From: Corynebacterium sp. NML130628 | GTDB taxonomy: Bacteria; Actinomycetota; Actinomycetes; Mycobacteriales; Mycobacteriaceae | Reading direction: 5' to 3' | Assembly (NCBI RefSeq): GCF_001875665.1 | Contig: NZ_MLAL01000023.1 | Coordinates: forward strand, 1-64,000 | DNA: 64,000 nt | Part shown: positions 17,503-26,338 of the stretch, in pieces | Position numbering within the stretch: the first letter of the stretch is position 1 | Layout of the letters: every line of letters begins with the position of its first letter | The notes under the pieces: generated by a model | The model's input: the letters and a program-made list of their open reading frames with translations, nothing else | The model's database searches: none | Told to the model about the DNA's origin: nothing | Program-made: the position numbers and the translations under genes

Positions 17503-18293
17503 ACGAATCGCCGTCGCTGCAGCCCGGCGCGGAGGGCGCGCACTACCCGCTCAACGAACAGGGTGCCGAGGAGTTCCAGGTCGGTGGCGTGGAGCGCACC
17601 CTGCCGGAGTCCGAGCAGCTCGCGCAGCTGGTGTCCTACATTGAGGCGTCCTACGAGGATTCCCCCCAGTACCTTGCGTTGCTGCCGGACCGCATTACGC
17701 ACGCCGCGATGCTGATGCTGGGCGCCGCGGTGGACCACCAGATGCCGGGCGTGGCCCTGACGGGGAACGTCTCCGTCGAGGACGCCCCGCTGGGCCAGGT
17801 ATTCACCTCCTCCGAGGCGCCCGTCAAGGGAGGCGTGTGGGTGGTGTCCTGCTACGACGGGCCTGCCGATGCCCGCGAGTTCTCCTGGCGTCCCGAGGTT
17901 GCCGCCTGCGCTGAGCAGGCCGGGGCCCGCGCCTACGACGTGGACGACCCAGCCGACGTCGCCGCCGCCGTGCATGCCGCGCGCCAGGAAGGCGCAGACG
18001 TGGTTGCTGTGTGGGGAACGGGCTCCTCGTGCGCGCTACTGCCCGCCGACGCGGACGCTTACGTGCTCACCTTCCCTGCTGAGGCCGCTGGGGCCACCTG
18101 GGACACCGCGCCTGGTGACGCGAAGGTGCTGCTCCAGCGCGCGTCTGACGCGACGTGGGAACAGCCCTCAGTCGAGAGGGCGGAAGTCAAAGAGTACGTC
18201 TCTACCGGGGTGATCGCCACCCCTGCCCAGCACCGGCGCAAGGTCCTCGATGCCGCGGAGTTTCTTGCCGGACTTGCTACGGCCGAAGGCTGA
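17496..18293 (+). CDS. Conserved protein of unknown function coupled to the M13 peptidase
   Basis: 265 residues, acidic and soluble, starting with an ATG that overlaps the peptidase stop. The sequence alternates helix and strand (GGVWVVSCYDGPADAREF, EGADVVAVWGTGSSCALL), suggesting an alpha/beta fold, but no known catalytic motif is recognised. Coupling to the peptidase implies a shared function, perhaps as partner or regulator. Its last 126 bases overlap the convergent serine-hydrolase gene. No assignment is offered. Confidence 0.7.
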   Translation: MVDESPSLQPGAEGAHYPLNEQGAEEFQVGGVERTLPESEQLAQLVSYIEASYEDSPQYLALLPDRITHAAMLMLGAAVDHQMPGVALTGNVSVEDAPLGQVFTSSEAPVKGGVWVVSCYDGPADAREFSWRPEVAACAEQAGARAYDVDDPADVAAAVHAARQEGADVVAVWGTGSSCALLPADADAYVLTFPAEAAGATWDTAPGDAKVLLQRASDATWEQPSVERAEVKEYVSTGVIATPAQHRRKVLDAAEFLAGLATAEG

Positions 18294-18986
18294 CGCTGGT
18301 GTGGCATCGTGGCGCTGCACAATGCCGCGCCGCACGTCCACCGTGTTGTGGTAGGCGCTGCCGTTCGTCAGCGCCGCCACCGCCCACGTCTCATCCAACG
18401 TGGTGCCCCAAGACACCGAGGCGGTTGCGGTGGACGCTTCGTTCGCCCACCCCATCTTGGAGCCCCCTACGCCGCGCAGACGAGCCGTGCCAAACTGCTG
18501 GCCAAAGCCATCACTTGCCACCAACGACTGTCGACGCATCCCCTCCAGCAGCGGCTCAGCCACCGGGTCCCACAGGATCGAAGCGATGAAGGTGGCCACG
18601 TCCCTCGCCGACGTCAACGTGGTACCCCACGCGCCGACGCGCTGCGTGCGCTCCAGCTCAAAGTCGGCAGCGATCTCATCGATGGCCTGCGGGTAGCGGG
18701 CGTCGAGCTCCTCCGCGATGGCGTCGTTGGACAGCCGCACCATCTCCTCAACCTGCGCCTTCTCCTCCTTCGTGCCGTTGTAGAGCACCCAGTAGCCAAG
18801 GTAAAGCTTGGCCAGGGATAAGGCGGCGCGGGGCTCCTCGCCGGCCGGGGAAATCGACACCCGGCCGTCCGGGTGCACCACCGCCAGCGCGGTGCGCTCC
18901 CGCGTATAGCTGGGGTTCACGTGAAAGCCCTGCAACGCAGGCATCAGCGCGCACACCAGCAGTGCCGCAATCCACTTCTTCAACAC
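18168..18986 (-). CDS. Secreted SxxK-type serine hydrolase (beta-lactamase/PBP-like)
   Basis: About 272 residues, with an N-terminal signal-like segment VLKKWIAALLVCALMPALQG. Downstream, SLAKLYLGYWVLYNG gives the SxxK motif, VRLSNDAIAEEL an SxN-type motif, and RGVGGSKMGWANEAS a K-x-G strand motif, the three hallmarks of the beta-lactamase/penicillin-binding fold. It is therefore probably extracytoplasmic and may act on peptidoglycan or as a degenerate relative. GTG at 18986 is chosen at the signal peptide; it lies 13 bases after the VOC gene. The C-terminal 40-50 residues read through the convergent gene and look unlike a family domain. Confidence 0.65.
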   Translation of the reverse strand: MLKKWIAALLVCALMPALQGFHVNPSYTRERTALAVVHPDGRVSISPAGEEPRAALSLAKLYLGYWVLYNGTKEEKAQVEEMVRLSNDAIAEELDARYPQAIDEIAADFELERTQRVGAWGTTLTSARDVATFIASILWDPVAEPLLEGMRRQSLVASDGFGQQFGTARLRGVGGSKMGWANEASTATASVSWGTTLDETWAVAALTNGSAYHNTVDVRRGIVQRHDATPASAFGRSKSGKKLRGIEDLAPVLGRGGDHPGRDVLFDFRPLD

Positions 18987-18999
18987 GGTGCTTCGCGCC

Positions 19000-19764
19000 C
19001 TAGAGATCCAGGATGGAGTCCGCTTCGCTGACGTCCTCGCTGAACGGCTCCGGTACCTCACACAGGTACACGTTTGCGCCGGTGGCGTCCTTCGCCCCAA
19101 GCAGCGGGCCGAACGGGCTCACCGTCGGGCCGGCCAGCACCTGGCCTCCACCCATACGCACCGCGTGGGATGCCGCCTCAACGTCCTTGACGCCGAAGTA
19201 GGAATGCCAGACTGCCGCGAGGCCGTGCTGCTTTAGGCGCGGGTCCAGGCGCAAGCCCAAGAACGCCGAGCCCTCCTCCAGCGCAATGTAGTAGCCGGTC
19301 TCCTTGCGCATCTCCCAATCGAAAAGCTCGCCGTAAAAGTCCACGGTGGCCTCATCCGGCGCCACGCACTCGTACCACACCGGCACCCCCGGCTCACCAG
19401 CAGCGACGAAGGCGTCCTCCCCCGCCGGACGCATCAGGCCGAACAGGCCACCGGATGGGTCGGCGCACACCGTCATCACCCCGAAGTCCACCTCCTGGGA
19501 GCTCAGCACCTTGCCGCCCAGCGACTCCACACGCGACTCAATCGAGCCATCCGCGTCCATGAAGTACGTCACCCACAGGTCCCGCTCCTGCGAAGTCGGC
19601 ACGAAGCCCGCCACCGGCAAACCGTCTTTCCGGGCAACCCGGTACGTCTCACCCGTGACTTCCCACCCAAGCACCTTCGAGTAAAAATACGCGGACTTCT
19701 GCACGTCCTTCGTCAAGCAGTCCTGCCAGTACGGCATCCCTGGTGTTCCCTGAAACGCAGGCAT
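19000..19764 (-). CDS. VOC-family protein with two glyoxalase-like domains
   Basis: 254 residues containing two vicinal-oxygen-chelate repeats: the first with YWQDCLTKDVQKSAYFYSKV and ADPSGGLFGLMRP, the second with VWYECVAPDEATVDFYGELF and DATGANVYLCEVPEP. Proteins of this layout resemble hydroxylase- and glyoxalase-like enzymes; the substrate is not deducible. Its ATG sits directly beside the stop of the S4-domain gene upstream, and the serine-hydrolase gene follows 13 bases later, so all are likely in one minus-strand operon. Confidence 0.85.
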   Translation of the reverse strand: MPAFQGTPGMPYWQDCLTKDVQKSAYFYSKVLGWEVTGETYRVARKDGLPVAGFVPTSQERDLWVTYFMDADGSIESRVESLGGKVLSSQEVDFGVMTVCADPSGGLFGLMRPAGEDAFVAAGEPGVPVWYECVAPDEATVDFYGELFDWEMRKETGYYIALEEGSAFLGLRLDPRLKQHGLAAVWHSYFGVKDVEAASHAVRMGGGQVLAGPTVSPFGPLLGAKDATGANVYLCEVPEPFSEDVSEADSILDL

Positions 19765-20052
19765 TTACATGTTCCTCCACTTCTCCGGATCGAAATCATC
19801 GTTGGCGGTACGCTCATCGAAGTAGTCGCCGTCATCACCGCCAGTGCTCACGGTCGCTGTCTGGGTGCCGACGGTGACGGAGTCGGCGTCGAAAAGCAGG
19901 TGGCCGCGCGCACGCACCACCTCCCCATTCACACTCACCTCGCCAGCGTTGATGAGCTCCTTCGCGTGCCCGCCGGACTCCACAAGGTTGGCCACCTTCA
20001 AAAACTGGCCGAGCTTAATACTCTCCCCCGAAATCACCACATCAAACGCCAT
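19765..20052 (-). CDS. S4-domain RNA-binding protein
   Basis: 95 residues; the first two-thirds form an S4 domain of the YbcJ type: IKLGQFLKVANLVESGGHAK, then LINAGEVSVNGEVVRARGHL. Such domains bind structured RNA, usually rRNA, in small accessory proteins. The C-terminal tail, STGGDDGDYFDERTANDD, is acidic and probably disordered. It is packed between the YbjQ-type gene (2 bases away) and the VOC gene (adjacent). The family is clear; the precise RNA target is unknown. Confidence 0.85.
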   Translation of the reverse strand: MAFDVVISGESIKLGQFLKVANLVESGGHAKELINAGEVSVNGEVVRARGHLLFDADSVTVGTQTATVSTGGDDGDYFDERTANDDFDPEKWRNM

Positions 20053-20054
20053 GA

Positions 20055-20387
20055 CTACACCACCGGCGGAGCAAGCTTAACCGCAGTCCCCACCGCGGAC
20101 ACCAACATCATGCCGCCGTCAGCGCCCATGGACTCATAATCCACCTTCACGCCAACCACCGCGTCAGCCCCCATCTCCGCAGCGCGGTGCCACAACTCAT
20201 TCAAGGCCTCCTCGCGGGCGCGGACCACCTCGCTTTCCCACGCGGCGGCGCGGCCACCCACAATGTTGCGGATCCCGGCCGCGAAATCCTTGAACACATT
20301 CATGCCGACGATCGCCTCGCCGCCCACGATGCGCATGTACTCAGCGATGGTGCCCCCATCAACGGAATTTGTAGTGCTTAGAATCAT
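20055..20387 (-). CDS. YbjQ/UPF0145-family protein
   Basis: 110 residues matching the YbjQ-type UPF0145 family: VGGEAIVGMNVFKDFAAGIR, the central helix AREEALNELWHRAAEMGADA and the terminal strand MLVSAVGTAVKL. The fold is a small alpha/beta oligomer sometimes annotated as heavy-metal binding; there is no cysteine cluster here to support that. First gene of a tight minus-strand group with the S4-domain and VOC genes. Confidence 0.88.
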   Translation of the reverse strand: MILSTTNSVDGGTIAEYMRIVGGEAIVGMNVFKDFAAGIRNIVGGRAAAWESEVVRAREEALNELWHRAAEMGADAVVGVKVDYESMGADGGMMLVSAVGTAVKLAPPVV

Positions 20388-20416
20388 GCAGCCAGTCTAA
20401 GCCACAGCCCAGACAC

Positions 20417-21142
20417 TTAGCGTTCAGCCTGGTCAGTCGGCATGATCGACAACGTATCGATGTTCACGTGCGCCGGCAGACTCGCCACCCAACGCACCGC
20501 CTCCGCAATATCCTCCGCGGTCAAGTTCAACTTGCCCTCGTACACCGCGTCCGCGCGCTCAACATCACCCGCGAAACGGTTCAGGGAGAACTCCGTTTTC
20601 ACCCGCCCCGGATCAATCTCCGTGACGCGGATATTGTTCTCCGCCTCCTCCCGGCGCAGCGCCCGCGTGATCCCGCGCAGCCCGTACTTCGCCGCGTTAT
20701 AGCCACTGCCGCCCTTATATGCGTCGGTTGCGGCCACGGACCCAATGTTCACCACCAGCCCGGACGCCTCCAGCAGGCGCGGGTACAGGGCCTTCGTCAC
20801 CCGCATGGTGCCGAGCACGTTCGTCTCGTACATCCACTGCCAGTCGGCGGGGTTGGCGTCGCGAAGCATGTCGAGGCCCTTCGCGCCGCCCGCATTATTC
20901 ACCAGCAGCCCCACCGGCCCCTCAATTATCGACGCCAACTCCGCCACACTCGCCTCATCCGTCACATCGAGGCGCACCGCCACGCCCCCGATCTCCTCCG
21001 CAATGGCCTGGCAGCACTCCAACCGGCGCGCCGCCACGTACACCTTCCAACCATCCGCGGCGAGCGCCCTCGCGCACGCTTCCCCGATCCCGGCGGAGCC
21101 ACCCGTTACTACGGCTACTTTCGTTGTCGTTGTCTCTGTCAT
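20417..21142 (-). CDS. Short-chain dehydrogenase (YdfG-like, NADP-dependent hydroxy-acid dehydrogenase type)
   Basis: A classical SDR of 241 residues. It has the cofactor motif VTGGSAGIGEACARALAADG near residues 12-31, NNAGGAKG, the active-site serine in VVNIGSVAATDAYKG, and Tyr-Lys in YNAAKYGLRG. The pattern (EIDPGRVKTEFSLNRF) resembles YdfG/serine-3-dehydrogenase-like enzymes acting on 3-hydroxy acids. It stands alone on the minus strand; a 254-base gap with a repeat remnant separates it from the divergent acetyltransferase. Confidence 0.87.
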   Translation of the reverse strand: MTETTTTKVAVVTGGSAGIGEACARALAADGWKVYVAARRLECCQAIAEEIGGVAVRLDVTDEASVAELASIIEGPVGLLVNNAGGAKGLDMLRDANPADWQWMYETNVLGTMRVTKALYPRLLEASGLVVNIGSVAATDAYKGGSGYNAAKYGLRGITRALRREEAENNIRVTEIDPGRVKTEFSLNRFAGDVERADAVYEGKLNLTAEDIAEAVRWVASLPAHVNIDTLSIMPTDQAER

Positions 21143-21185
21143 GGGTGGCAGTGTAGCGCTCGTGCGGGCTGGGCTCGGTCCGATG

Positions 21186-21345
21186 CTCGTTGAAATAGTT
21201 CCCGCGCTCGGGAACCATTTTGCGTTTCAGGCTCACTCCCGTCGACCAACTGCTGGGTTTCCCCAGGTGGCGACGCATGTCCACGAAAATCGTTCCCCGA
21301 ATCACGTGGCTCTTGGGAACTTTTTCCGGGCACGAGGGGGCGGGA
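21186..21345. repeat. Diverged relative of the palindromic intergenic repeat
   Basis: This gap holds GGGTTTCCCCAGGTGGCGAC (reverse of the repeat core), a small inverted pair (GTTCCC / GGGAAC at its left) and TTGGGAACTTTTT at 21313-21325, the same arm that closes the element at 4841-5095. The CACCAAATTCC ends are not clearly conserved, so this is called as a decayed copy. No gene is seen in 21143-21396. Confidence 0.4.
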
Positions 21346-21396
21346 GGAGCGGTAGGCGGGGCCGTAGGGGCTACACACCCCGGTACCCTGGCTGGT

Positions 21397-21963
21397 ATGT
21401 ATTCGATGGAGCAGATGCGTTCAGGTCAGTGGTACCTGCCCGGCGGCGAGGAGGCAGACGCCCAACACGCCCGAACATTCGAGCTGATGCGCCAGGTCAA
21501 CGCCCTGGGCAACACCGACCAGCCGCGGGCGGCGGAGCTTTTGCGCCAGGTGTTTTCCAACAGTGAGCACGTGCCGGGCCTGTTCGCGCCGCTGCATGTG
21601 GAGTACGGGGTGAACACCCGGTTCGGCAAGGGGTGCTTCATGAACTTCAACTGCGTCATCCTCGATATTGCGGAGGTGACCATCGGGGACGGGTCGATGT
21701 TCGGGCCGGGCTGCCAGCTGATTACGGTGGGTCACCCGGTTGAGGACGCGGCGAAGCGGGCTGAGGGGTGGGAGATCGCGAAGCCGGTGCGGATTGGGCA
21801 GGATTGTTGGTTTGGGGCGGGTGCGATGGTGATGCCGGGTGTGACGGTGGGCGATCGTTGCGTGGTGGCCGCCGGCACGGTGGTGACGAAGGACGTGCCA
21901 GATGACTGTCTGGTGGCGGGGGTGCCGGGCGTCGTGAAGCGGAGGTTTAGCAAGGATGCCTGA
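21397..21963 (+). CDS. Maltose/galactoside O-acetyltransferase-like hexapeptide enzyme
   Basis: 188 residues of the NodL/LacA/Maa family of CoA-dependent sugar O-acetyltransferases. An N-terminal helical domain (MEQMRSGQWYLPGGEEAD) is followed by a left-handed beta helix with MNFNCVILDIAEVTIGDGSM and the catalytic-histidine strand GPGCQLITVGHPV; the C-terminal coils include VTVGDRCVVAAGTVVTKDVP. ATG at 21397 lies 6 bases after TACCCT, a plausible -10, so the message may be leaderless. Its last 8 bases overlap the start of hrpB. Confidence 0.88.
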   Translation: MYSMEQMRSGQWYLPGGEEADAQHARTFELMRQVNALGNTDQPRAAELLRQVFSNSEHVPGLFAPLHVEYGVNTRFGKGCFMNFNCVILDIAEVTIGDGSMFGPGCQLITVGHPVEDAAKRAEGWEIAKPVRIGQDCWFGAGAMVMPGVTVGDRCVVAAGTVVTKDVPDDCLVAGVPGVVKRRFSKDA

Positions 21964-24148
21964 GCGCGCGTTTGACCTGGGCAAGATTGGGGAGGGGCTG
22001 CCCGTCGCGAAGGTAATTGGGGAGCTGCCGCGGACCGGGCCGCTGGTGGTGGAGGCGCCGCCGGGGACGGGTAAGACGACGCTGGTGCCGCCGGCGGTGG
22101 CGAACATGCGCGGGAAGACGCTGGTCACGGCGCCGCGGCGTGTGGCGGTGCGTTCGGCGGCGAGGCGTCTGGCGGATCTGGATGGGTCGCGGCTTGGGCA
22201 GCGGGTGGGTTACTCCATCCGTGGTGAGCACCAGGATGGTTCGCTGGTGGAATTCGTGACGCCGGGCGTGTTGCTGAACCGCCTGTTGCAGGACCCTGGC
22301 CTGGAGGGCGTCAATGCCGTCATCATTGATGAGGTGCACGAGCGCGGCCTGGACACTGATCTGGTGCTGGCGATGTGTATGGAGACTGCCCTGTTGCGCG
22401 ATGATCTGTACCTGTGCGCAATGTCGGCGACGCTGGACGCGCGCCGCTTCGCCGACCACATGGGCGCCGAGGTGCTGTCCACGGAGGCCGCGACGTACCC
22501 CGTCGAGGTGTCTTATGCGCCGCACGCTGGCCGGATGCAGGGTTCGCGCGAGTTTTACCGGCATGTGGCTGCCCTCGCGGAGGCGCCCGAGCGCACACTG
22601 GTGTTTGTGCCGGGGGTGCGGGAGGTGGAGCTCGTCGCCAGCTTTCTTGACGACGCCGCTTTGCTCCACGGCCGTTTGTCCTCCGCGGAGCAGGACGCCG
22701 CGCTGTACGGGGATGCTGCGGTGGTGGTGTCGACGAACGTCGCGGAGTCCTCGGTGACGGTGCCGGGAGTGCGCCGCGTGGTGGATGCCGGGTTGAGCCG
22801 GGTGCCGCGGCGCGATGCGCGCGGGATGACAGGCCTGGTGACGGTCTCTGCGGCGAAAAGCAGTGCGGATCAGCGGGCGGGACGCGCGGGCCGCTTGGGG
22901 CCTGGCACAGTGGTGCGGGCCTATTCGGAGGCGGACTACCAGCACTTTCAGCCGGATGTGGCGCCGGAGATCGCCACGAGTGACCTTACGCAGGCAACGC
23001 TGCAGTTGGCGGCGTGGGCGTCGCCAGACTTGCCGCTGCTGGATCCTCCCCCGGCGCACCACCTGGCCGCTGCGCAGGAGACGCTGCGGCTGATTGGCGC
23101 GCTGGACGATGGGCACCGCATCACCGCCCTCGGCGAAAAACTGGTGCGGATGCCGGTGGATCCGCGACTGGGGGCGGCGCTGGTGAAGTTCGGCTCGGGG
23201 GCGGCGGACACGGTAGCCAAGCTTGCCGAACAGCCCGCGAAACGCCTGGCCAAACTGGTACACAGGTCAGCGCCGGTGCCGCCGGGCGACGTGATCGCGG
23301 CGGCGTACCCGCAGTGGGTGGCCAAGCGCGACGGGGGCGAGTACCTGCTTGCTTCGGGAACGAGGGCGCGGCTGGACGCGCCGATCGGCACCCCGGAGTG
23401 GATCGCGGCGGCGGAGGTACAGCGCACGGCGCGGGGTGCGGTGATCCGCGCGGCGGAACCGCTCGCGATGCCGGAGGAGCGCGTCGAGGAGCACGTGCGC
23501 GCATCACTCGTGGACGGGAAAGTGCGCGCACGCAGGGTCAAAGCCATCGGCGCCATCGAGCTGAGCGCCACACCGATCCGCCCCGAACCCCACGAGGTGG
23601 AAGAGGCACTGCGCGACATCAGCTTCGAAGATTTCACGCTTGACGACGCCGCCACGACCCTCAAGCAGCGCCTCGATTTCCTGCACGCCACCATCGGCGA
23701 GCCGTGGCCGGACGTGACGAAGGGCGACTACTCGCTGGAGGTGGCGCAGTTGGCCAGGGGGGCGTCGATAAGGGAGCTGGACATGCGGCAGGCGCTGATG
23801 CGGCAACTGCCGTGGCCGGAGGCCTCAAAGCTCGACGAGCTGGCGCCGACGCGCATCGCGCAAGGCAAGCTCGACTACTCGACGGGCCGGCCGGTCGTGC
23901 GGCTGAAGCTGCAGCTGGCGTTCGGGCTGGCGGACTCGCCGGTGGTTGGCGGGCAGCGGGTGCTGTTCCACCTGCTCTCCCCCGCGGGCCGCGAGCTTGC
24001 GGTCACGGACGACCTGCGTAGTTTTTGGAACGGGCCCTACCAGGATGTGCGCAAGGAGATGCGTGGGCGCTACCCGAAGCACCCGTGGCCGGAGGACCCG
24101 TGGACGGCGACGCCTACTTCTCGGACGAAGCGCACGCTGAATAAATGA
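21956..24148 (+). CDS. hrpB: ATP-dependent RNA helicase HrpB
   Basis: A DExH-box helicase of 730 residues. Walker A is PPGTGKTT at about residues 35-42, motif II is IIDEVHERGLDTD (near 124), motif III is CAMSATLDARRFADHMG, and motif VI is SADQRAGRAGRLGPG. The C-terminal HrpB-specific domain continues to SRTKRTLNK. The RNA substrate of this family is not firmly known. Start at 21956 follows GGAGG and overlaps the acetyltransferase, so the two are coupled. The end overlaps the convergent secreted-protein gene by 35 bases. Confidence 0.92.
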   Translation: MPERAFDLGKIGEGLPVAKVIGELPRTGPLVVEAPPGTGKTTLVPPAVANMRGKTLVTAPRRVAVRSAARRLADLDGSRLGQRVGYSIRGEHQDGSLVEFVTPGVLLNRLLQDPGLEGVNAVIIDEVHERGLDTDLVLAMCMETALLRDDLYLCAMSATLDARRFADHMGAEVLSTEAATYPVEVSYAPHAGRMQGSREFYRHVAALAEAPERTLVFVPGVREVELVASFLDDAALLHGRLSSAEQDAALYGDAAVVVSTNVAESSVTVPGVRRVVDAGLSRVPRRDARGMTGLVTVSAAKSSADQRAGRAGRLGPGTVVRAYSEADYQHFQPDVAPEIATSDLTQATLQLAAWASPDLPLLDPPPAHHLAAAQETLRLIGALDDGHRITALGEKLVRMPVDPRLGAALVKFGSGAADTVAKLAEQPAKRLAKLVHRSAPVPPGDVIAAAYPQWVAKRDGGEYLLASGTRARLDAPIGTPEWIAAAEVQRTARGAVIRAAEPLAMPEERVEEHVRASLVDGKVRARRVKAIGAIELSATPIRPEPHEVEEALRDISFEDFTLDDAATTLKQRLDFLHATIGEPWPDVTKGDYSLEVAQLARGASIRELDMRQALMRQLPWPEASKLDELAPTRIAQGKLDYSTGRPVVRLKLQLAFGLADSPVVGGQRVLFHLLSPAGRELAVTDDLRSFWNGPYQDVRKEMRGRYPKHPWPEDPWTATPTSRTKRTLNK

Positions 24149-24797
24149 TCCCGCCGCCGAGGAGGCCCGCGGCCGTCAGCACCGTAGCGATACCAAGATC
24201 CGCACTCCGGCGATTGTACTGGCGCGGCTTGAGGTGAATCCTCACCGGTTGCGGCAGGTTTGTGATCTGCAAGTTGATGCTGTCTTGCAAGGCGACGATC
24301 GGTAGCCCCATTTGGGTGGCGAAGCCGAGCGGGATCATGGCCAGCAGTGGAATACCGACGGCGAGGGAAGTCTTGGAACACTTCGGCGTGATCTGCTCAA
24401 TGCCGAGCGGTTTCAAGAAGCCTGGCGCCGCGCCTTCGTCGGTGCCGGGGTTCGTCACAGTGACGCGGACTGGAATGATTTCAGTAGATTCGTCGCCGTA
24501 GTGGGCGACGACCGGCCACTGGTAATCGCCAGGGTCGACGTCAAATGAAGGTGCGAGCTCAATTGCACCATCAGCCTCGGAAAGGTGCGCCCAGCTGGGG
24601 ATACTCGTACCGCTGAACCAGGCTTGGCCCCTCGGCAGTGGTGGGGGTAGGGTTTCCGTGCTCCCAATAGTTACGGTTGTAACGGGGTAATTGCCCTGCA
24701 CGATCGCCTGTCCGTGTGCAGTTTCTACCGCCACGGCGTGTGGGGAGGTGCAGGCAAGCATGACTGCACACGCAGCTGCTGTTATCCGGCCACGCAT
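24114..24797 (-). CDS. Secreted protein with a Rib/YPDG-like surface domain
   Basis: 227 residues. A signal peptide, MRGRITAAACAVMLACTSPH, leads to a beta-rich domain (TTVTIGSTETLPPPLPRGQA, then YQWPVVAHYGDESTEIIPVR), which resembles the YPDG/Rib modules of corynebacterial surface proteins. A hydrophobic stretch, AVGIPLLAMIPLGFATQMG, and a C-terminal hydrophobic segment, ATVLTAAGLLGGGIIYSACA, suggest membrane retention. The start at 24797 is supported by GAAGGAGGTC upstream. Function unknown; an envelope or adhesion role is inferred. Confidence 0.7.
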   Translation of the reverse strand: MRGRITAAACAVMLACTSPHAVAVETAHGQAIVQGNYPVTTVTIGSTETLPPPLPRGQAWFSGTSIPSWAHLSEADGAIELAPSFDVDPGDYQWPVVAHYGDESTEIIPVRVTVTNPGTDEGAAPGFLKPLGIEQITPKCSKTSLAVGIPLLAMIPLGFATQMGLPIVALQDSINLQITNLPQPVRIHLKPRQYNRRSADLGIATVLTAAGLLGGGIIYSACASSEK

Positions 24798-24850
24798 GAC
24801 CGACCTCCTTCGACGCTTCACGGCTCTCATCATAAGGTAACTTATTCTCC

Positions 24851-26314
24851 ATGACTAATGCCCCTTCACACACGGTGACCATGTGGACCTTGGTGTCACT
24901 CATTATTGGTTCCACCATTGGCTCCGGCATCTTTGCGTTGCCGCAAAATATTGGTTCCGTGGCAAGCCCCGGCGCAATGCTCATCGGCTGGGTGATCGCC
25001 GGGGTGGGCATGCTCTCCATCGCGTTCGTGTTCCAGATCCTGGCGCGGCGCAAACCGCACCTGGATTCGGGCGTGTACTCCTACGTGCGCGCGGGCCTCG
25101 GCGACTTCATCGGGTTCACCTCCGGCCTGGGCTACTGGCTGGGCTCCGTGATGGCGCAGGTCGGCTACGCCACCCTGTTCTTCTCCACGGTGGCCTACTA
25201 CTTCGCCCCGCTGAATAACCGGTGGGTGCTCGCCGTGGCGGTCTCCGTGATGACGTGGGGCATCTTCATTATGCTGACCCGCGGCGTGAAGCAGGCGGCC
25301 GTGATGAACGTGGTCACCACGGTGGCCAAGCTGGTACCGATCCTCTGCTTCATCGTGCTGGTCGCCTTCCTCGGCTTCTCCTGGGACAAGTTCACCTTGG
25401 ACTTCTGGGGCGAGGGCTCAACCATCCCGTTCTCGCAGCAACTGCAGGGCATCATGCTGTACACGGTGTGGGTGTTCATCGGTGTCGAGGGCGCCTCGGT
25501 GTACTCCAAGCAGGCCAAGACCCGCAAGGATGTGGGCCGCGCGACCATCATCGGCTTCCTGTCCGTGCTGTTGCTGCTGGTCCTGGTCTCCACGCTTTCC
25601 TACGGCGTGCTCACCCAGGAGGAACTGGCGGCACTTCCGGAGAACTCGATGGGTGCGGTGCTTGAGGCGGTCGTCGGCCCGTGGGGCGGCGTGTTCATCT
25701 CGATCGGCCTGTGCCTGTCCGTGCTGGGCGCGTACGTGTCCTGGCAGATGTTGTGCGCCGAACCGATCGTGCTCATGGCGAACGACGGCCTGCTGCCGCA
25801 GGTACTCGGCGTAGCCAACAAGGCGGGCTCCCCGTTCCGCGCGCAGCTGATTTCCACCGTGGTGATCCAGCTGTTCGTGATCATCTTCTTCGCCAACGAG
25901 ACGTCCTATAACGCGATGGTGCAGCTGGCGACCATCATGTACCTGCTGCCGTACATCTTCTCCTCGCTGTACCTCATCCTGCTCGCGGTACGCGGCAAGG
26001 GGCTGACGCACCCGAACGCAGGTATCCGTTTCGACGACTCCGGCCCGGAGGTCAGCCGCCACGACAACCAGCGCCACCTCATCGTGGGCGCCGTCGGCTT
26101 CATCTACTCGATGTGGCTGATCTACGCCGCCGACCCGGTCTACGTGCTCTTCGGCGCACTCGCGGTGGTGCCGGGCATCATCCCGTACGCGTGGACGCGC
26201 ATCGCTAACAAGGAGCGCCTCTTCAACAGTTTCGAGTGGGTTGTTGTGGCGATCGTGATCGCAGGCGCGATCGCGGCCGTGGTGGGACTGACCAACGGCT
26301 CCCTGCAGCTCTAG
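24851..26314 (+). CDS. APC-family amino-acid antiporter, ArcD-like
   Basis: 487 residues with about 12 membrane segments. The first, TLVSLIIGSTIGSGIFALPQ, carries the GSGIF substrate motif of basic amino-acid/polyamine antiporters. The pattern MLYTVWVFIGVEGASVYSKQ in the sixth segment matches the arginine/ornithine antiporter (ArcD/AdiC-like) branch. No arginine deiminase genes are nearby, so the substrate is inferred from the family only. A 10-bp tandem repeat spans its stop; the convergent gene is a TetR regulator. Confidence 0.85.
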   Translation: MTNAPSHTVTMWTLVSLIIGSTIGSGIFALPQNIGSVASPGAMLIGWVIAGVGMLSIAFVFQILARRKPHLDSGVYSYVRAGLGDFIGFTSGLGYWLGSVMAQVGYATLFFSTVAYYFAPLNNRWVLAVAVSVMTWGIFIMLTRGVKQAAVMNVVTTVAKLVPILCFIVLVAFLGFSWDKFTLDFWGEGSTIPFSQQLQGIMLYTVWVFIGVEGASVYSKQAKTRKDVGRATIIGFLSVLLLLVLVSTLSYGVLTQEELAALPENSMGAVLEAVVGPWGGVFISIGLCLSVLGAYVSWQMLCAEPIVLMANDGLLPQVLGVANKAGSPFRAQLISTVVIQLFVIIFFANETSYNAMVQLATIMYLLPYIFSSLYLILLAVRGKGLTHPNAGIRFDDSGPEVSRHDNQRHLIVGAVGFIYSMWLIYAADPVYVLFGALAVVPGIIPYAWTRIANKERLFNSFEWVVVAIVIAGAIAAVVGLTNGSLQL

Positions 26315-26338
26315 TCGGCTCTAGTCGGCTCTAGTCGT
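26309..26338. repeat. Three tandem copies of a 10-bp unit at convergent stops
   Basis: CTCTAGTCGG is repeated three times (last base changed in the third). The first copy contains the stop codon of the antiporter gene and the third contains the stop of the TetR gene on the other strand. Confidence 0.8.
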
